The notes: generated by a model not told the origin, from the sequence alone. A stretch of DNA of 28,809 nt from Pseudomonadota bacterium (GCA_023391335.1 JAEWBG010000091.1:1-28809); one strand, 5' to 3'; positions 1 through 9,352 are shown, counted from the stretch's first letter. A program made the numbers and translations.

Positions 1-28
1 GGTCCGGGGGCCGTGGGCCGGGGTTCGT
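1..28. repeat. Degenerate GC-rich heptamer run at window edge
   Basis: The first 28 bases read as four related 7-mers (GGTCCGG, GGGCCGT, GGGCCGG, GGTTCGT). The run is cut by the window start, so its full length is unknown. It fits the heptanucleotide tandem repeats seen in other intergenic gaps here. The rest of 1-278 shows no gene: there is a near-repeat CAACCG-ACAACGG (67-79) / CAACCG-TCAACGG (105-117), and the clean heptamer array at 196-220. Confidence 0.35.
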
Positions 29-195
29 AAAGGCAGAAGGCCGGAACTCACCGTCGTTCTGGCTGGCAACCGACAACGGGACGCGGGGTTTTGCCGCCAA
101 CTCTCAACCGTCAACGGTGATCGGGAACCAATGCGCACGTACTTGTCTGACTCTCCGCCGGTCGCAGTCACAGTTCTTCTTGTCTGACCCATCCG

Positions 196-220
196 CTAGT
201 CACTAGTCACTAGTCACTAG
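196..220. repeat. Heptamer tandem repeat (CTAGTCA)3-CTAG
   Basis: Three perfect copies of CTAGTCA followed by CTAG lie about 60 bp upstream of the MarR-family gene. The same 7-mer appears in reverse orientation at 22518-22545, and related 7-mers occur at 5265-5292, 22795-22808 and 22860-22880. It is a short tandem repeat of the kind that varies in copy number by slippage. No regulatory role is shown. Confidence 0.85.
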
Positions 221-278
221 CAAGAAGCGATCTGGCAGAATGTCGCCCTCTAAACCGAAGTAAACAACAGAGTTCATC

Positions 279-833
279 GTGAAACGCACAGCCAAAGCCA
301 AATCCTCGCGTCGTACCAAGTCCTCCTGTCCGTGGCTGAACATCGCCACCAATGGATCGAATCTCAATTTCGAGGATTTTTTGACGTTCCGGCTGACGCG
401 TCTCACCAACGCGCTGCGCACCAATTTGACGAAACGTTACTTGGAAGAGTTCGATCTGAGCCTGCCTGAGTGGCGTCTGCTGGCGATGATCGCTCGCTTT
501 GCTCCGATGCGATTTTCGGAAGTGACGACTCGCAGCAACATGGACAAGGGTCAGGTCAGCCGCACGCTTCGAGTAATGGAGAAGCGCGGGCTGACGAAGA
601 TGAAGACCATGAAGGGTGCGGCATCCGATGCCCTCGCAGCGCCAGTGACCGTTTCGATTACGCCCAAGGGCGCGGCGCTCTATAAGGCGGTCTTGCCGGC
701 TGCGCGGCGGCGTCAGGCGGAGATGCTCATGAGCCTGACCGAAGGCGAGCGTCTGCGCTTGTACGAAACCATCGACAAGCTGTTCACCACGATCGGCCAG
801 GCGGCGCTGGCTCAAGACGACTCCGCCGAATAA
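279..833 (+). CDS. MarR-family transcriptional regulator
   Basis: A 184-aa protein starting at GTG. The N-terminus (about 1-30) is basic and Lys/Arg/Ser-rich. It is followed by a MarR-type winged helix: a dimerisation helix around 'FRLTRLTNALR', then 'LSLPEWRLLAMIARF' and the recognition-helix region 'NMDKGQVSRTLRVMEKRGL', a typical MarR signature. Such proteins are dimeric DNA-binding regulators, often repressors relieved by small aromatic ligands or oxidants. The target is unknown. The gene is convergent with folD, only 10 bp away, and has a heptamer repeat in its leader, so nothing adjacent is an obvious regulon member. No good Shine-Dalgarno precedes the GTG, so the start could lie a few codons further in. 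Confidence 0.88.
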   Translation: MKRTAKAKSSRRTKSSCPWLNIATNGSNLNFEDFLTFRLTRLTNALRTNLTKRYLEEFDLSLPEWRLLAMIARFAPMRFSEVTTRSNMDKGQVSRTLRVMEKRGLTKMKTMKGAASDALAAPVTVSITPKGAALYKAVLPAARRRQAEMLMSLTEGERLRLYETIDKLFTTIGQAALAQDDSAE

Positions 834-843
834 CGCGATCCTC

Positions 844-1734
844 TCAGGGCCGCAGTAGCGGCCCTGAAGAACCCAAGTGTTTGCGGATTGCGGCATTCAC
901 CGTATTCATCAGCAAGCACGCGATCGTCATCGGCCCAACGCCTTTCGGCACTGGCGTAATCGCTCTGGCATGAGCGAGCGCACCCTCGAAATCCACATCG
1001 CCCACGACTCGAGTTTTACCGCTCGCATCTGCGATGCGATTGATGCCGACGTCCAACACAATTGCGCCGTCGGCGATCCAATCTCCCGCAATCGCCTTAG
1101 GCCGTCCGATTGCGGCCACCAAGATTTCCGCTTCTTTGCACAGCCCAGGTAAATCTCGCGTCCGGGAATGGGCGATCGTCACTGTGCAATCTTGTTGCAG
1201 GAGCAATTGAGCCATCGGTTTGCCGACGATATTGGATCGGCCGATCACCAACGCGCGCTTGCCGGCGAGATTGGGTTCAACCTCGCGCAGCAGAATCAAG
1301 CAGCCGAGCGGCGTGCAGGGCACCGTCGCGTCCTGACCCAGGGCGAGCCGGCCTGCATTGACGGCATGGAATCCGTCGACGTCCTTGTCGGGATCCACGG
1401 CGGCCAGCACAGCATTCGCATCGACACCTTTTGGCAGCGGCAACTGCACCAGGATGCCGTGCACGTTCGAATCCTCATTGAGCCGCCGTACGAGCGCGAG
1501 TAGTTGCTCGGTTGTGGTCGTTGCCGGTAGACGATGATCAAAGTGCCGAATGCCAGCTTCCTGTGCTTGCTTGGTCTTGCTTCCGACATAAATCTGGCTC
1601 GCGGGATCCTCGCCGACGAGGACCACGGCAAGGCCCGGCCCGATGCCTTGCGGAGCCAATTCTGCAACGCGCTGCGCGACGCGTTGGCGCAAACGCTGGG
1701 CGGCGGCGAGGCCGTCGATGATCGTGGCGGTCAA
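844..1734 (-). CDS. folD: Bifunctional methylenetetrahydrofolate dehydrogenase / methenyltetrahydrofolate cyclohydrolase FolD
   Basis: A 296-aa protein of normal FolD length. It interconverts 5,10-methylene-, 5,10-methenyl- and 10-formyl-tetrahydrofolate with NADP+, in the cytoplasm. The family catalytic region 'YVGSKTK' places Tyr49 and Lys53 as expected. The motifs 'GILVQLPLP', the Rossmann segment 'GRSNIVGKP' and the C-terminal 'TPVPKGVGPMT' are all intact. The start is TTG at 1734, chosen because AAGGAG sits six bases before it on the minus strand. The gene lies downstream of the GGDEF gene with a 53-bp gap holding a -10-like TATAAT, so it may have its own promoter. Its product feeds the same one-carbon pool as purU and the methyl cycle across the divergent gap. 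Confidence 0.97.
   Translation of the reverse strand: MTATIIDGLAAAQRLRQRVAQRVAELAPQGIGPGLAVVLVGEDPASQIYVGSKTKQAQEAGIRHFDHRLPATTTTEQLLALVRRLNEDSNVHGILVQLPLPKGVDANAVLAAVDPDKDVDGFHAVNAGRLALGQDATVPCTPLGCLILLREVEPNLAGKRALVIGRSNIVGKPMAQLLLQQDCTVTIAHSRTRDLPGLCKEAEILVAAIGRPKAIAGDWIADGAIVLDVGINRIADASGKTRVVGDVDFEGALAHARAITPVPKGVGPMTIACLLMNTVNAAIRKHLGSSGPLLRP
845..866. terminator. GC-rich hairpin between convergent MarR gene and folD
   Basis: A perfect 9-bp stem (CAGGGCCGC / GCGGCCCTG) with an AGTA loop lies just past the MarR stop and within the last codons of folD. It has no T-tract on either side, so it is at best a weak or factor-assisted bidirectional terminator. Confidence 0.4.
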
Positions 1735-1786
1735 GCAGATCTCCTTGGAAGACGCGGCGGCGGGGGCGGCGCCGGCAAAGGCGCAG

Positions 1787-1792
1787 ATTATA
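1787..1792 (-). promoter_or_regulatory. Candidate -10 box (TATAAT) for folD
   Basis: On the minus strand a perfect TATAAT lies 52 bp upstream of the folD TTG and overlaps the TAA stop of the GGDEF gene. No good -35 is visible at the right spacing, so this is a candidate only. Confidence 0.4.
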
Positions 1793-2834
1793 GCCGTCGG
1801 CTGATACGGCGTTTCTGTGCGTACATCTGTGTGTCTGCACGGGCGATGAGCGTTTCGAGATCTTCCTCGCTGGAAGGCTCGACCACTGTGGTGCCGATGC
1901 TGAGGTCAAGTGAGTAGGGGCGCTGTCCCCGCGCGTTGAACGCTCCCAATCGCTCCCTCAATCGTTGTTCGACCGGACTCGCTTCTCGATTGACGTGCGC
2001 CAGGACTACGAATTCGTCGCCTCCGAGGCGCGCAATAATGTCGGAATCGCGAAATGTCTCTCGCAACACATCCGCAGCATCGCGCAGCGCCTGATCGCCC
2101 GCCTGGTGGCCAAGTGTGTCGTTGATAATTTTCAGGCCATTCAGATCCATGAAAAACAGCGCCATCCCGTATTGCTCGCGTTTGGCGACTTTCAAAGCCT
2201 GCTCCGCAAGATCGAAGAAGCCGCGACGATTGCGCAGCTGGGTCAATTCATCGATGAGCGAGAGATTCTCGAGGAGCTCGGCGTTACGACGTAGCGCCTC
2301 TTCCCGCTCGCGGAGGGCGAGTTCCGCGCGATGCTTGTGGACCGCGACTTCGATTGCGCAGCGCAGTTCCACTTCTTGGAATGGTTTGAGGATGTAGCCC
2401 AACGGACCGGTCAACACCGCCCGCTGTAACGTTTCCGGGTCGCTGTGGCCCGTCAGAAAAATCACCGGAACATAGGCTTTTTCCTGGATGAGCCGCGCGG
2501 TTTGAATGCCGTCGATTTCGCCACGCAGGCTGACATCCATCACTACCAGACTCGGCTTCAAGGCTTCGGTTTTCGCGATCGCCTCGGCACCCTCGCTCGC
2601 GATGTCGAGCACGCGGTAGCCGAGCCGCATGACGGTTTCCTTCAGATCCTGAGCGACGATCGCCTCATCTTCGACGATGAGGATGGAAACGACGTCCGGG
2701 TGCTCGGTCTGCTGGCTTGAGATTGCGGTCTGCGTGAGGCTCGCGCCGCGCAGCTCGGGTTCGGAAGCCTCGCGGGACTTCGCGTTCTCGAGCGTCGAGT
2801 TCAGGCCCGTATCGCGCGCAGTGAGTTGATTCAA
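1788..2834 (-). CDS. Response regulator with GGDEF domain (diguanylate cyclase)
   Basis: A 348-aa protein. Residues 1-47 are a polar linker. A receiver (REC) domain spans about 50-165, with the acidic pair Glu55/Asp56, phospho-acceptor Asp100 ('VVMDVSLRG'), Thr128 and Lys150 ('YILKPF'). A helical coiled-coil stretch (166-195) leads into a GGDEF domain (about 195-345). The active-site loop 'RLGGDEF' (271-275) is intact, and an inhibitory-site RxxD (Arg262-Asp265) sits five residues before it, so the protein should make cyclic-di-GMP from two GTP with product feedback. No cognate histidine kinase is in the window. The start is an unusual TTG at 2834, preceded by AGGGG; another start in the N-terminal linker is possible. 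It is divergent from the adenosine kinase gene. Confidence 0.93.
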   Translation of the reverse strand: MNQLTARDTGLNSTLENAKSREASEPELRGASLTQTAISSQQTEHPDVVSILIVEDEAIVAQDLKETVMRLGYRVLDIASEGAEAIAKTEALKPSLVVMDVSLRGEIDGIQTARLIQEKAYVPVIFLTGHSDPETLQRAVLTGPLGYILKPFQEVELRCAIEVAVHKHRAELALREREEALRRNAELLENLSLIDELTQLRNRRGFFDLAEQALKVAKREQYGMALFFMDLNGLKIINDTLGHQAGDQALRDAADVLRETFRDSDIIARLGGDEFVVLAHVNREASPVEQRLRERLGAFNARGQRPYSLDLSIGTTVVEPSSEEDLETLIARADTQMYAQKRRISRRL

Positions 2835-2960
2835 CGGCGGCCCCTGTTCAATGACGGCTCCTAACGCGCGAAAACACCGAACAGTTCGGATCGCTTACAT
2901 CTGTGGCGTATCGACGACAACTACGGCGTGAATTGGCTCACATTCGCGGACCGGACGCTT

Positions 2961-2993
2961 TAGAATCCGCCGCGCTTTTCACCAGTAGGAATT
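2961..2993 (+). promoter_or_regulatory. Leader of adenosine kinase gene: -10-like TAGAAT and AGGAATT
   Basis: A TAGAAT at 2961-2966, in the context TTAGAATC, is a good -10 match with no clear -35. AGGAATT follows at 2987-2993. The same two words, at nearly the same spacing (24 versus 26 bases), precede metK at 3977 and 4001, suggesting similar promoters. Inference from sequence only. Confidence 0.4.
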
Positions 2994-2999
2994 AAGGGA

Positions 3000-3959
3000 A
3001 TGACCGAATCTCGCCGTGCACTGATCTGCGGATCGATGGCATTCGACACCATCATGGTGTTCCAGGATCGTTTTAAAAATCACATTCTCCCCGACAAGAT
3101 CCATCTGCTGAATGTTTCGTTCTTGGTGCCGCAGATGCGCCGCGAATTCGGCGGTTGCGCGGGCAACATCGCTTACAACCTCGCTCTCTTGGGTGATCGA
3201 GGCTTTCCGATGGCGACCGTGGGCCAGGATTTCGGGCCTTATGCCGAGTGGATGAAGCGCACCGAGGTGCCCGCCGATTACATCAAGGTGATCGATTCCG
3301 ACTACACCGCTCAGGCGTTCATCACCACCGATCTGGACGACAACCAAATTACGGCATTCCATCCGGGCGCCATGCAGTACTCACACCAGAATCACGTGCC
3401 CGATGGTGCGGATATTGCAATTGGCATCGTGGCTCCGGATGGGCGCGACGGCATGCTGCAACATGCGGCCGAGTTTGCCCGTGCCGGCATTCCGTTCATT
3501 TTCGATCCGGGCCAAGGGCTACCGATGTTCTCGGGAGAGGACTTGCGGGCGTTTATCAAGCAAGCGACGTGGGTTGCCGTGAATGACTACGAGTGGCAGC
3601 TGGTGAAAGAGCGCACCGGCATGTCGGCTCAGGAAATCGCGGCGCAAGTGCGCGCGCTCATCGTCACGCAGGGCGCTAAGGGATCTGTGATTTACACCGA
3701 AGGGAAAGAAATACAAATTCCGACGGCAAAACCTGCATCCGTGGTCGATCCGACGGGATGTGGCGATGCCTATCGCGCGGGCCTATTGCATGGGTTGCTT
3801 CACAAGCTGGATTGGGAGACGACAGGCCGCATCGCCTCGCTACTGGGGGCCATTAAGATCGAGTCGCGTGGTACTCAGAACCACAAATTCTCGAAGGCGC
3901 AGTTCGAATCGCGGTATCGTGAGAACTTCGGTGCGTCTGTCGATCTGAGTCAGAATTGA
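3000..3959 (+). CDS. PfkB-family carbohydrate/nucleoside kinase, probable adenosine kinase
   Basis: A 319-aa ribokinase-fold protein. It has the N-terminal PfkB region 'FGGCAGNIAYNLALLG' and the C-terminal signature 'DPTGCGDAYRAG' (250-261), whose Asp256 is the expected catalytic base with the GCGD anion hole. By family and position it probably phosphorylates adenosine to AMP. It sits just before metK and ahcY, and adenosine is the product of AhcY that must be removed because the SAH hydrolase equilibrium favours synthesis. Other PfkB substrates (ribose, fructose) cannot be excluded from sequence. The ATG has AGGA about ten bases upstream and AGGGA immediately before it. The gap to metK is 70 bp. 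Confidence 0.88.
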   Translation: MTESRRALICGSMAFDTIMVFQDRFKNHILPDKIHLLNVSFLVPQMRREFGGCAGNIAYNLALLGDRGFPMATVGQDFGPYAEWMKRTEVPADYIKVIDSDYTAQAFITTDLDDNQITAFHPGAMQYSHQNHVPDGADIAIGIVAPDGRDGMLQHAAEFARAGIPFIFDPGQGLPMFSGEDLRAFIKQATWVAVNDYEWQLVKERTGMSAQEIAAQVRALIVTQGAKGSVIYTEGKEIQIPTAKPASVVDPTGCGDAYRAGLLHGLLHKLDWETTGRIASLLGAIKIESRGTQNHKFSKAQFESRYRENFGASVDLSQN

Positions 3960-3976
3960 TCGCCAAAATAGATCGT

Positions 3977-4007
3977 TAGAATCGCTCGCATTCACTCATC
4001 AGGAATT
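3977..4007 (+). promoter_or_regulatory. metK leader: -10-like TAGAAT and AGGAATT
   Basis: TAGAAT (3977-3982) and AGGAATT (4001-4007) repeat the words found before the adenosine kinase gene. The 70-bp gap is too small for a SAM-I-type riboswitch, and none is seen. Confidence 0.38.
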
Positions 4008-4029
4008 GGACTTCGCCAGGTACTTAAGC

Positions 4030-5214
<1,185 letters not shown>

Positions 5215-5264
5215 TCAGGTCGACCGGCGGCGCCGCGGGTAGCGCGACGCCGCCTGTGCCCGCG

Positions 5265-5297
5265 ATCCGCTAGTCACCATCCGCTATCCGCTAGTAA
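5265..5297. repeat. Heptamer tandem repeat, ATCCGCT type
   Basis: Seven-base units ATCCGCT, AGTCACC, ATCCGCT, ATCCGCT and then AGTAAG follow one another between metK and the SAH riboswitch. This mixes two of the heptamer flavours seen elsewhere (CTATCCG and CTAGTCA). It ends only 14 bases before the riboswitch, where the promoter for ahcY would be expected. Confidence 0.75.
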
Positions 5298-5310
5298 GAT
5301 ACGCACCCCG

Positions 5311-5457
5311 CGCGCCGAGGGGCGCTGCAGCAGCCCGGATTCTCCGGCCCTGCCAGGCTCGGCGCGCACGTATGCAGAGGGCACCGCGGAGATCTCCTTG
5401 GTGCAGCGATCCGGCCTCTTCGCGAGGCTGTCTGGATTCCCTCAGGCAACGGCGCCC
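5311..5457 (+). promoter_or_regulatory. S-adenosylhomocysteine (SAH) riboswitch upstream of ahcY
   Basis: The conserved pieces of this class are present in order. P1 is a perfect 9-bp stem (CGCGCCGAG 5311-5319 with CTCGGCGCG 5358-5366). The core GAGG-GGCGCTGC follows its 5' side. P2 forms from GCAG 5330-5333 / CTGC 5350-5353 and CCGGA 5335-5339 / TCCGG 5343-5347. CCAGG lies before the P1 3' strand. The distal CAACGGCGCCC ends at 5457 and its GCGCCC can pair with GGGCGC (5320-5325) as the class pseudoknot. The variable P4 region contains GCCTC-TTCGC-GAGGC. The class binds SAH and generally turns on SAH-recycling genes when SAH accumulates. It ends 25 bases before the ahcY start. Confidence 0.95.
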
Positions 5458-5482
5458 TCCAACTTGTTGAACGGAGATGACT

Positions 5483-6901
5483 ATGAGCGCAGTTGCAATG
5501 CCCGCATCCAAGGGCGATTTCCACGTTGCCGATTTGTCCTTGGCCGATTGGGGCCGCAAAGAAATTCTGATTGCCGAAACCGAAATGCCGGGCCTGATGG
5601 CGATTCGCGAAGAATTCGCGAAGTCGCAGCCGTTGAAGGGCGCACGCATCACCGGCTCGCTGCACATGACGATTCAGACAGCCGTGTTGATCGAGACGCT
5701 GCAAGCGCTCGGTGCACAGGTGCGTTGGGCGTCTTGCAACGTGTTCTCCACCCAAGACCACGCTGCCGCCGCAATCGCGGTCAAAGGCACGCCCGTCTTC
5801 GCGTACAAGGGTGAGAGCCTCGAGGAATATTGGGACTACACCCATCGCATCTTCGATTGGCCGGATGGCGGCTACTCGAACATGATCCTCGACGACGGCG
5901 GCGATGCCACGTTGTTGCTGCACTTGGGAACGCGTGCGGAAACCGATGCAAGCGTGATTTCCAAGCCGACGAGCGAAGAAGAAACCGCGCTGTTCAATTC
6001 CATCAAAGCGCAACTGAAGAAGGATCCAAAGTGGTATTCGACGCGCCTGAAGCAAGTCAAAGGCGTGACTGAAGAAACCACCACGGGCGTGAAGCGCCTG
6101 TATCAGATGGCGAAGGAAGGCAAGCTGGCGTTCCCGGCCATCAACGTGAATGACTCCGTCACCAAGAGCAAATTCGACAACCTGTACGGTTGCCGCGAGT
6201 CGCTGCTCGACGGCATCAAGCGTGCGACCGACGTGATGATCGCGGGCAAAGTCGCCGTGGTTTGCGGTTACGGCGATGTGGGCAAGGGCTCGGCGCAAGC
6301 GTTGCGTTCGCTGTCCGCGCAAGTGTGGATCACTGAAATCGATCCGATCTGCGCATTGCAGGCGGCGATGGAAGGTTATCGCGTCGTGACGATGGATGAA
6401 GCTGCCGCACTCGGGGACATCTTCGTCACCACGACGGGCAACTTCCACGTGATCACGCACGATCACATGAAGCGCATGAAGAACAACGCGATCGTGTGCA
6501 ACATCGGTCACTTCGACAACGAAATCGACGTGGCGGCGTTGCGTCAGTACCAGTGGGAAAACATCAAGCCGCAGGTCGATCACATCATCTTCCCGGACGG
6601 CAAGCGCATCATCTTGTTGGCGGAAGGCCGGCTCGTGAACTTGGGCTGCGCGACGGGTCACCCGTCATACGTCATGAGCTCGTCCTTTGCGAACCAAACA
6701 CTGGCGCAGATCGAGTTGTTCGCGAACACGCAGAATTATCCGATTGGCGTTTACGTGTTGCCGAAGCACCTCGATGAAAAGGTCGCGCGCTTGCAGCTGG
6801 CTAAGCTTGGTGTGAAGCTGACGCAGTTGACGGACGAGCAAGCCAAGTACATTGGCGTGGCTAAGGAAGGGCCATACAAGCCCGATCACTACCGCTACTA
6901 A
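5483..6901 (+). CDS. ahcY: Adenosylhomocysteinase (SAH hydrolase) AhcY
   Basis: A 472-aa enzyme that cleaves S-adenosylhomocysteine to homocysteine and adenosine using bound NAD+, a cytosolic tetramer. The substrate domain begins 'DLSLADWGRKEI' and contains 'GSLHMTIQTAVLIETL'. The NAD Rossmann motif is 'VVCGYGDVGKGSAQAL'. 'HPSYVMSSSFANQTLAQ' and the C-terminal 'KPDHYRY' tail are intact. It carries the extra segment around 'KDPKWYSTRLKQVKGVTEETTTG' typical of the long bacterial form. Two ATGs are possible: the first (5477) abuts GGAG with no spacer, whereas ATG 5483 has GGAG six bases upstream and is chosen. Regulated by the SAH riboswitch just upstream. purU follows after 8 bp. Confidence 0.98.
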   Translation: MSAVAMPASKGDFHVADLSLADWGRKEILIAETEMPGLMAIREEFAKSQPLKGARITGSLHMTIQTAVLIETLQALGAQVRWASCNVFSTQDHAAAAIAVKGTPVFAYKGESLEEYWDYTHRIFDWPDGGYSNMILDDGGDATLLLHLGTRAETDASVISKPTSEEETALFNSIKAQLKKDPKWYSTRLKQVKGVTEETTTGVKRLYQMAKEGKLAFPAINVNDSVTKSKFDNLYGCRESLLDGIKRATDVMIAGKVAVVCGYGDVGKGSAQALRSLSAQVWITEIDPICALQAAMEGYRVVTMDEAAALGDIFVTTTGNFHVITHDHMKRMKNNAIVCNIGHFDNEIDVAALRQYQWENIKPQVDHIIFPDGKRIILLAEGRLVNLGCATGHPSYVMSSSFANQTLAQIELFANTQNYPIGVYVLPKHLDEKVARLQLAKLGVKLTQLTDEQAKYIGVAKEGPYKPDHYRY

Positions 6902-6909
6902 AAGGCTCC

Positions 6910-7848
6910 ATGTCCGATTCAGCCGTTCTCGATCCGGCCCGAGCTCCCGCGCACAGCGGGAGCTCGGTATCCAATAAGGCGAGCGGCAAAGCGGCCAGTT
7001 GGATTCTTACGGTTTCCTGCCCCGACACGACCGGTGTCGTTGCATCGGTCGCGAGCTTTCTTGCCGCGAATCATTGTTTGATCACCGAAGCGCAACACTT
7101 CGACGATCCGTTCACCAACACCTCGTTCATGCGAACGGTGTTTCACGACAACGGTGAAGGTGCGCCGACGTTGTCGCAGTTAGATGCGTCGTTCGGCGCC
7201 ACCGTCGCGCCGAAATTCCGTATGCAGTGGCGCTTTCATGAGGCTTCTCGCAAGTGCCGCACAGTGCTTGCAGTTTCCAAGCAAGGCCATTGTCTCAATA
7301 GCACGCTGCATCGCTGGAGCACCGGCACACTGCCGATCGAAGTCGTTGCTGTGGTCTCCAATCACCAGGACATGCGCAGCCTCACCGAGTGGCATGGAGT
7401 GCCGTACTACTACTTGCCTGTCATCGATGACCGCAAAGAGGAACAAGAACGGCGGATGATCGATGTGTTCGAGAAAGTCGATGGCGAGCTGCTGGTGCTT
7501 GCGCGTTACATGCAGATTCTGAGCGCGAAGGCCTGCGCGTATTTCGCGGGCCGCGCGATCAACATTCACCATTCGTTCTTGCCTGGATTCAAAGGCGCGA
7601 AGGCGTATCACCAAGCCCATGCACGAGGCGTCAAGCTCATCGGTGCGACGGCGCATTACGTCACCACGGACCTCGACGAAGGTCCGATCATCGAACAAGA
7701 AGTCGCTCGCGTGGATCACACGATGAATCCCGAAGAGCTCGTGAACATCGGTTCGGACCTCGAAAGCGTGGTACTGAATCGAGCTCTCAAATGGCATGCC
7801 GAACGCCGCATCTTCGCCAACGACGGCAAAACCGTCGTGTTGAAATAG
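6910..7848 (+). CDS. purU: Formyltetrahydrofolate deformylase PurU
   Basis: A 312-aa protein that hydrolyses 10-formyl-tetrahydrofolate to formate and tetrahydrofolate, balancing the folate pool against methionine and glycine supply. An N-terminal ACT domain ('LTVSCPDTTGVVASVASFLA', about 34-110) is followed by a formyltransferase fold. The catalytic triad of this fold is recognisable as Asn218 and His220 in 'NIHHSFLPGF' and Asp256 in 'TTDLDEGPI'. The protein is about 30 residues longer than the E. coli enzyme because of a polar Ala/Ser-rich N-terminal extension. The start lies 8 bp after ahcY with an AAGG, so the two are probably co-transcribed and PurU may share the SAH-responsive leader. 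Most relatives place metF at this position instead. Confidence 0.95.
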   Translation: MSDSAVLDPARAPAHSGSSVSNKASGKAASWILTVSCPDTTGVVASVASFLAANHCLITEAQHFDDPFTNTSFMRTVFHDNGEGAPTLSQLDASFGATVAPKFRMQWRFHEASRKCRTVLAVSKQGHCLNSTLHRWSTGTLPIEVVAVVSNHQDMRSLTEWHGVPYYYLPVIDDRKEEQERRMIDVFEKVDGELLVLARYMQILSAKACAYFAGRAINIHHSFLPGFKGAKAYHQAHARGVKLIGATAHYVTTDLDEGPIIEQEVARVDHTMNPEELVNIGSDLESVVLNRALKWHAERRIFANDGKTVVLK

Positions 7849-8027
7849 CAAGAGGCAGCAGGCCGCGGGCGTTTTCAACGTCTGACGGCTCTGGCATGCT
7901 ACGGCCCCGCTGCCAGCGAAGACATCAATATCATCTGCGTCGCTCGCGTCGCGATATCAAGCTGACGGCACGCGCCTTGCGTCTGGCAAGGCTTCCATAA
8001 CGCATCGTCATTGCAGGGGTAAGTACG

Positions 8028-9299
8028 ATGGAAATTCCGGCCAACGCCGCGCCGAGTTCGGCTGCGGACACACAAAACAACTACATGCCAGCGCTCGTCG
8101 TGTTGACGTCGCTGTTCTTCATGTGGGGTCTGATTACCTCACTGAACGATATTTTGATTCCGCATCTGAAAGCGATCTTCACGCTGACCTACTTCCAAGC
8201 GTCGCTCGTGCAGTTTTGCTTCTTCGGGGCCTATGCGATTTCTTCGCTTCCGTCCGGTTATCTCGTCGAACACATCGGTTACAAGAAGGGCATCATCATC
8301 GGCTTGTGTGTGGCTGCGATCGGTTGCATCGGCTTCTATCCCGCGGCATCGATGCAGTCCTATCCGCTCTTCTTGTTCGCGTTCTTCGTGCTTGCTTCGG
8401 GCATCACGCTGCTTCAGGTCGCAGCCAATCCATATGTGGCGATCCTCGGTCGCCCAGAAACGGCAGCGAGCCGTCTGACCCTGACGCAGGCATTCAATTC
8501 GGCCGGTACGGCCATCGGCCCGTATGTGGGTTCGATTTTAATCTTGTCGGCTGCCGCGGTCGGCGCCGATCAAGTGCTCGACAAGACGAAGGAAATCCAA
8601 ACCGTACAAGGTCCTTACCTGGCGCTTGCAGCGGTGCTGTTTTTGATTGCGGTGATCATCGGCATGTTCAAGTTGCCGGTTATTCGCGGCACGGACGTGA
8701 CGACCGTCAGCGAGGCCGAGGCACACACGCCGAAGCGCAGTCTGTGGGAGTACTCGCATCTCGTGCTGGGCGCGGTCGCGATCTTCACGTACGTAGGCGG
8801 CGAAGTGTCCATTGGTACGTGGCTCGTCAACTTGCTCGAGCAAACCGCCGGCATGGATCCTCAAACTGCCGGTAAGCACGTGGCACTTTATTGGCTCGGT
8901 GCGATGGTCGGACGCTTCATCGGCTCGTATGTGTTGCGTATCGTCAAACCGAATTTGGTGCTCGCGTTTAACGCCACGGTCGTCATCGGATTGCTCATCG
9001 TCGCCATCGTGATCGGCGGCAAAGTCGCGATGTGGCCGCTGCTCGCAATCGGTCTGTTCAATTCGATTATGTTCCCGACGATCTTCACGCTCGCCATCGA
9101 CAAGCTCGGCAAAGACACGGGTGAAGGCTCGGGTATGTTGTGTGTCGCGATCGTCGGTGGTGCGCTAGTGCCACCGCTGCAAGCGCTCTTCGCGGATCAC
9201 ATTGGCATTCTGATGTCGTTCTTTGTACCGGCGCTGTGCTACGCGTACATCGTCTTCTACGGCCTGAAAGGCTATGTGGTGAAGACCGCCAACGTCTAA
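8028..9299 (+). CDS. MFS sugar transporter, FHS (FucP / glucose-galactose) type
   Basis: A 423-aa inner-membrane protein with about twelve hydrophobic segments. The opening 'LFFMWGLITSLNDILIPHLK' and 'LQVAANPYVAILG' are hallmark sequences of the fucose:H+ symporter family, which also includes glucose/galactose transporters. It probably imports a monosaccharide with protons; the substrate cannot be read from sequence. The ATG has AGGGG eight bases upstream. The 179-bp gap after purU shows no recognised element, and this is probably a separate transcription unit. It ends at a strong bidirectional terminator. The only sugar-releasing enzyme in the window is the GH3 protein some 17 kb away. Confidence 0.92.
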   Translation: MEIPANAAPSSAADTQNNYMPALVVLTSLFFMWGLITSLNDILIPHLKAIFTLTYFQASLVQFCFFGAYAISSLPSGYLVEHIGYKKGIIIGLCVAAIGCIGFYPAASMQSYPLFLFAFFVLASGITLLQVAANPYVAILGRPETAASRLTLTQAFNSAGTAIGPYVGSILILSAAAVGADQVLDKTKEIQTVQGPYLALAAVLFLIAVIIGMFKLPVIRGTDVTTVSEAEAHTPKRSLWEYSHLVLGAVAIFTYVGGEVSIGTWLVNLLEQTAGMDPQTAGKHVALYWLGAMVGRFIGSYVLRIVKPNLVLAFNATVVIGLLIVAIVIGGKVAMWPLLAIGLFNSIMFPTIFTLAIDKLGKDTGEGSGMLCVAIVGGALVPPLQALFADHIGILMSFFVPALCYAYIVFYGLKGYVVKTANV

Positions 9300-9312
9300 C
9301 CAAGAAGCTTCG

Positions 9313-9352
9313 AAAAAAAGCCGCGCGATCTTGAGGTCGCGCGGTTTTTTTT
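9313..9352. terminator. Bidirectional rho-independent terminator
   Basis: A perfect 8-bp GC stem (CCGCGCGA 9321-9328 / TCGCGCGG 9337-9344) is followed by eight Ts on the plus strand and preceded by seven As (9313-9319). It can therefore stop both the sugar transporter transcript and the convergent HxlR gene, whose stop lies in the T-tract. Confidence 0.93.

Noticed and set aside
210..896. Minus-strand open frame (228 aa) opposite the MarR gene
   Set aside because: It is Arg/Gln-rich without domains and overlaps the folD end; the MarR frame has clear family motifs.
3960..4029. SAM riboswitch in the metK leader
   Set aside because: The 70-bp gap shows none of the conserved SAM-I, SAM-II or SAM-IV elements and is too short for most.
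5284..6661. Long minus-strand open frame (456 aa) opposite ahcY
   Set aside because: It is the antisense of ahcY and the riboswitch, His/Arg-rich with no family resemblance; it arises from the codon bias of ahcY.
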